Shown: positions 18,458 through 21,466 of the stretch, piece after piece | Layout of the letters: each line of letters opens with the position of its first letter | Numbering within the stretch: the first letter of the stretch is position 1 | Notes under the pieces: generated by a model | Databases searched by the model: none | Told to the model about the DNA's origin: nothing | What the model saw: only the letters and a program-made list of their open reading frames with translations | Position numbers and translations under genes: made by a program | Source of the DNA: Brachionus koreanus | Taxonomy: Eukaryota; Rotifera; Eurotatoria; Ploima; Brachionidae | Reading direction: 5' to 3' | Assembly (NCBI GenBank): GCA_016987375.1 | Contig: PJRA01000142.1 | Coordinates: forward strand, 1-21,466 | Length of the DNA: 21,466 nt

Positions 18458-19287
18458 ATGAACGATCTAGATGTCCAGAAACAAGTAAGATTTAAGAAAA
18501 AAATGATATATGATCTTAAAATTCGGCTGTAGATACGCCAAATGGTTGCTTTCATTGAGCAAGAAGCTAATGAAAAAGCAGCCGAAATAGACGCCAAAGC
18601 ACAAGAGGAATTTGCAATTGAAAAAGATAACTTGGTCAATCAGCAAAAACAGAAAATACTCCAATTTTATCAACGAAAAGAAAAGCAAATTGAACTTCAG
18701 CGAAAAATTCAGCAGTCAAATTTACAAAATCAATCCAGAATTGCCATTCTGAAAGCTAGAGAAGATCTAATTCAGCAATTGCGCCAACAAGCCATTGATC
18801 GATTGAGCTTGATAAGCAATGACGAGACTGAATATAAACAACTATTGACTAATCTAATTGCACAAGCTTTTTTTAGACTAATTGAGCGTGAGGTCATAAT
18901 CAAATGTCGCGAAAAAGACATAAATTTGGTTAATGTATTGCTTTAAATTTTTATAAGTTTATTTAAATTTAAAAAAAAACTATAATTTAGCATGCGGTTG
19001 AAGCAGCTATTGGATTATATAAGAATGCAATTAAGAAGGATGTCAAAGTAACAGTGCTAAATAATGCATTTTTGGCTCAAGACATGTAAATTTATTTTTT
19101 TCCAAATGAAATTTGAATTTTTCAAATTTTTAAAAGTGCTGGAGGTATTGAGGCCTATAACTCTGATGGAAAGATTAAAATAAACAACACACTAGAAGCT
19201 AGATTAGACATGTTGTTCTATCAGATGATTCCTGAAATTAGAGAAAAATTGTTTGGTAGAAACAAGAGCAGAGTACACGATAATTGA
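18458..19287 (+). CDS. V-type proton ATPase subunit E (V1 stator stalk)
   Basis: Subunit E forms the peripheral stalks of the V-ATPase with subunit G, holding V1 against V0 on acidifying membranes. Exons: 18458-18484, 18533-18934, 18991-19085, 19137-19287. The introns are 48, 56 and 51 bp, all GT..AG and in phase, giving 224 aa against about 226 in animals. The N-terminus MNDLDVQKQ joins [20 protein letters not shown], the family's start. A long Gln/Lys-rich coiled coil follows to about residue 110 (KKQIEL-type, [11 protein letters not shown]). The C-terminal globular part contains [49 protein letters not shown] and [26 protein letters not shown] follows at 19421. The gene looks intact. Confidence 0.95.
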
Positions 19288-19420
19288 AAAAATTTACAAG
19301 ATTACTTAATTTATTTATTGTAACTGTCCGAACATTCAATTATAATCACCAATTTTGTAGTTTATTTTAGACTTAATTTTTATGTGGAACACTAATTTTA
19401 AATTAAATTTATTATTCTCG

Positions 19421-19426
19421 AATAAA
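19421..19426 (+). terminator. Poly(A) signal of the V-ATPase E gene
   Basis: AATAAATAAA starting at 19421, about 134 nt after the stop codon and about 110 nt before the next gene's start codon. Confidence 0.6.
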
Positions 19427-19531
19427 TAAATTCCCTAAAATTTTTTGGTTATTTTTTTTGTGAGGAATGCGTTTTAAACCGCAAATAAAAAGACTTTTTT
19501 CTCTATTTACGGATAGAATTTTTAGAAAAAA

Positions 19532-20131
19532 ATGTCAGAAAAAAAGGCCAGCAAAAAGCCGATTGAGGATGATGAAGAAGAAATTGCTATTCGAAAAAAG
19601 AATAAAAAAGAAAAATTAAATGAAGAAGAGAAAGAAGAAAAAAAGCATAAAAAATCTAAAAAAGAAAAGAAAAAAAAAGATAAAAAAGAGAAAAAAGACA
19701 AAGAGAAGAGAAGTTCTTGTGAAATAGAAGAAGAAAGAATCGAAGAAAAAGAGAAAATTGATACTGATGATGAAAAAAAAATTGAGTCAGAAGTTCACAC
19801 AGCAAACAACTGGGAAGAAGCAGATCTTGGAAATGACCAAAGAAAGCTTAAATTTCTGAAGCTAATGGGTGCTTTTAAACATAAAAGCGAAAAAGACGTA
19901 CCTCACAAGCATTCTAGAGCAAGTAATAACTAATTAGACAAAAAATATTGGAAAATAAACTTTTTAAATTTAGAAAATGAAACTCAAAAAATAGCCGACG
20001 ATCTTGAAAAACAATTTAATGAAGGATTAAGTCATAAATTTCAAGCAAATCATCATATGGGTCTTGGCTATCACGAGAGTGAGCACACAATAAAAAAACC
20101 TGAAAATAAACATATTGTTTTTGATGAATAA
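19532..20131 (+). CDS. Lysine-rich protein with C-terminal SMAP domain (KNOP1-like)
   Basis: Two exons (19532-19922 and 19974-20131) are joined in phase over a 51-bp intron, giving 182 aa. Residues 1-85 are almost only Lys, Glu and Asp (KKSKKEKKKKDKKEKKDKEK), a nucleolar-type low-complexity region. The SMAP (small acidic protein) domain follows. NWEEADLGNDQRKLKFLKLM (residues 93-112) is its W-x(n)-F-LRLMG motif. IADDLEKQFNEGLSHKFQ and MGLGYHESEH form its second half, and the tail is HIVFDE. Human KNOP1 has the same order of Lys-rich region and C-terminal SMAP domain, while SMAP itself is acidic. KNOP1-like is therefore the better call, from recalled family features. Its molecular role is unknown, probably nuclear or nucleolar. 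Confidence 0.8.
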
Positions 20132-20136
20132 TATAT

Positions 20137-20182
20137 AATAAAAAATATTTTTTTAATGTATTGGAAATATTCCATTAATAAA
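20137..20182 (+). terminator. Poly(A) signals of the KNOP1-like gene
   Basis: AATAAA at 20137-20142, 6 nt after the stop, and again at 20177-20182. The second is the more plausible position. Confidence 0.5.
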
Positions 20183-20703
20183 ATTGATTGATATAGTTTG
20201 TATGATTTTTTTTTATTAAAATTTAATCAAAGGTTGAATTCAAATTAAAATCAACCTAATTAAGTTATTTTAAACTATGAAAACTCTAAAATATTAAAAC
20301 AAACTCTATTGAAAATCTTATTCTCTAGAAACAAGTTCTAGAAAATTTTTTAGATACTGATGGATATTTAGAAAACTGGTGGATATCTTTATTAGTGTTG
20401 TTAGATTTTACAATTTTGGTTGCTGTTCATTGTGTTGCAGATGCTGTTTGGTGACTGAAAAACAGAGCTTTCTAAGTCGATGTTCTTGATATTTGGATCT
20501 GAGAGGTGTAGACTCTTTCTTTTTGATTAGTTTAGTTAATTGATGTGTATAAATGGAACAATAGATGACATAAACATTTCTTTACATAAACTATATCTAT
20601 GAAATACTTTTTATATTTTTTAATTGAACTAAAAGATTGAAGGAACAAGAAAAAGAGTCTTAAGTTGAATCTATTATGATGGTTTTAAATATAAAGCAGT
20701 TTA
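20183..20703. other. Intergenic, weak open frame only
   Basis: After an acceptor-like TTCTCTAG, 20329-20454 is open for 41 codons and partly hydrophobic (ENWWISLLVLLDFTILVAVH). No family is recognised and no partner exon was found. Nothing else is supported. Confidence 0.3.
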
Positions 20704-20807
20704 AAAATTTTTCGATGCCCATTGTTTCGATACCCTGCGAATATTAAAGCCGCTTTAGTATACGCTTTAATTTAGTTATCAAAACAATAAGGGCATTGTG
20801 AAATTTT
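20704..20807. repeat. Foldback hairpin, about 104 bp
   Basis: Nested complementary blocks are AAAATTT (20704-20710) with AAATTTT (20801-20807), ATGCCC (20715-20720) with GGGCAT (20791-20796), ATTGTTT with AAACAAT, GATA with TATC, and ATTAAAGC (20743-20750) with GCTTTAAT (20764-20771). They form one long imperfect hairpin with a 13-nt loop. It could be a small foldback transposon or a structured RNA precursor. No flanking target duplication is obvious. Confidence 0.6.
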
Positions 20808-21079
20808 GGAAAAAAAAACATAAAAAAAATTTTAAATAACAAAAACTTTTTTTCTAAAGGTCAAAAAATTGTTCTACAAAATGTATTAACTGATACAAAA
20901 TACTGTTTGAGTTGCTGGATTTTTGTCTACTATTTAAAAAGAAAGTTCTAGTAAAAAAAAAAGCTTGGCAAACATCACTACACCAACTTCTAATAAATTG
21001 ATAAAGTGAAACGTTGTTTGAAGAATGATGAAGTTTGCGCTAGATTTGGAAAGATTTAAAATAAATAATAACTTGAAAA

Positions 21080-21158
21080 TTTTGCTTTAATTAATTAAAT
21101 GTTATATGGTCTTTAAAAAGACCGGGGATTTTATAAATATTTTAATATTTAAGCTCTT
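21080..21158 (-). pseudogene. H3: Third histone H3 3'-end relic with intact stem-loop
   Basis: On the minus strand AGAGCTTAAATATTAAAATA continues as in the 3' UTR of the H3 relics near 7440. It includes a perfect stem-loop GGTCTT-TTTA-AAGACC (21123-21108), then ATTAAAGCAAAA (21091-21080) 16 nt later. Only the last codons (R-A-stop) of H3 remain. Upstream of 21159 the sequence is unrelated and leads into SINE B. Here the stem's closing pair is intact, unlike the copies at 7474 and 7962. Confidence 0.75.
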
Positions 21159-21189
21159 TGGCTACTGCATTGAGTTGATCATCTAACTA

Positions 21190-21345
21190 GTCGTAACCGG
21201 TCCCAAATTTTTTGATGAAAGGGGTTTAAAACATGAGCCCCGTATTGCAGAGAAATATTTTAAAAATTTTTCCACTCTCAATGGGTTTTGAACCACTCCA
21301 CCCTCTGCTTGCATAACTAACGCACAAACCACTAGCCTATACGGA
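21190..21345 (-). mobile_element. tRNA-derived SINE, copy B (better preserved)
   Basis: On the minus strand this has an A-box-like TAGGCTAGTGG (21339-21329) and a B-box GGTTCAAAACCC (21294-21283), 34 bp apart, as in Pol III tRNA promoters. The body shares CTCTGCAATACG, CATCAAAAA and GACCGGTT with copy A. The tRNA-like head has GCGTTAGTTATGCAAGC, which copy A lacks. It ends close to the truncated H3 3' end, with about 30 bp between. No poly(A) or other simple tail was seen. Confidence 0.7.
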
Positions 21346-21466
21346 CTATATTAAAAATTAATAATATCCTAAAAATTAATCAATTTTTATTTTTTAATGC
21401 CCAATTTCGAAAAATTTTAACTAATAAAAAAGTTTTTTGAAATTTTTGGAAAATTGTTAAAAGCTC
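21346..21466. other. Right edge, nothing recognised
   Basis: AT-rich sequence after the SINE, without an open frame or known element. Confidence 0.4.

Noticed and set aside
18421..18688. Two minus-strand frames opposite V-ATPase E
   Set aside because: Antisense shadows of the subunit E exons.

Overview
The window is nuclear DNA from a small, AT-rich invertebrate animal. The evidence is GT..AG introns mostly 35-75 bp long, histone mRNAs ending in the metazoan stem-loop, a TRPM cation channel, a V-ATPase stator subunit, and relics of LINE, piggyBac-like and tRNA-SINE elements. A rotifer-like genome would fit the composition and compactness, but the sequence alone does not fix the phylum. Two gaps of unknown bases are present (7804 and 11064-11070).

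Layout. 1-4324 is a transposon-rich, gene-poor block. LINE endonuclease relics lie in inverted orientation at 1-170 (+) and 3918-4324 (-), sharing a 68-bp perfect inverted repeat. Between them sit a tRNA-derived SINE (about 3085-3215, -) and two GC-richer hypothetical ORFs on the minus strand (3164-3427 and 3604-3813). 4820-5571 holds three unexplained coding fragments: a 59-residue minus ORF, a plus-strand two-exon reading frame with an in-frame TAA, and a ubiquitin-like fragment.

5543-6753 is a complete divergent H2B(-)/H2A(+) pair with a 287-bp shared promoter, and each gene ends in a canonical histone 3' stem-loop. 7308-8263 carries two copies of a broken histone H3 3' end, tandemly duplicated together with the last exon of the neighbouring TRPM gene.

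8162-16640 (-) is a TRPM-family channel gene. I could reconstruct it as 18 exons whose lengths sum to 3714 nt in one continuous frame (1237 aa). It has the N-terminal TRPM homology region, the pre-S1 and S1-S6 helices, a pore loop, a TRP helix and a C-terminal coiled coil. A 2.2-kb intron holds LINE, piggyBac-like and inverted-repeat debris. The first intron is largely a 175-bp MITE with TTAA target duplications.

18458-19287 (+) is a four-exon V-ATPase subunit E gene, and 19532-20131 (+) is a two-exon lysine-rich SMAP-domain gene resembling KNOP1. The right end (20704-21345) has a foldback hairpin, a third H3 3'-end relic (minus strand, intact stem-loop) and a second SINE copy.

The genes are ordinary housekeeping or channel genes and do not form a pathway. 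The most unusual signals are the histone 3' processing module (stem-loop plus AATAAAGCAAAA at constant spacing), the H3/TRPM tandem duplication, the TRPM channel with a degraded cytosolic Ca2+ site, and a TRPM first exon whose splice donor appears to come from a MITE. I found no operon, CRISPR array, tRNA or rRNA gene.
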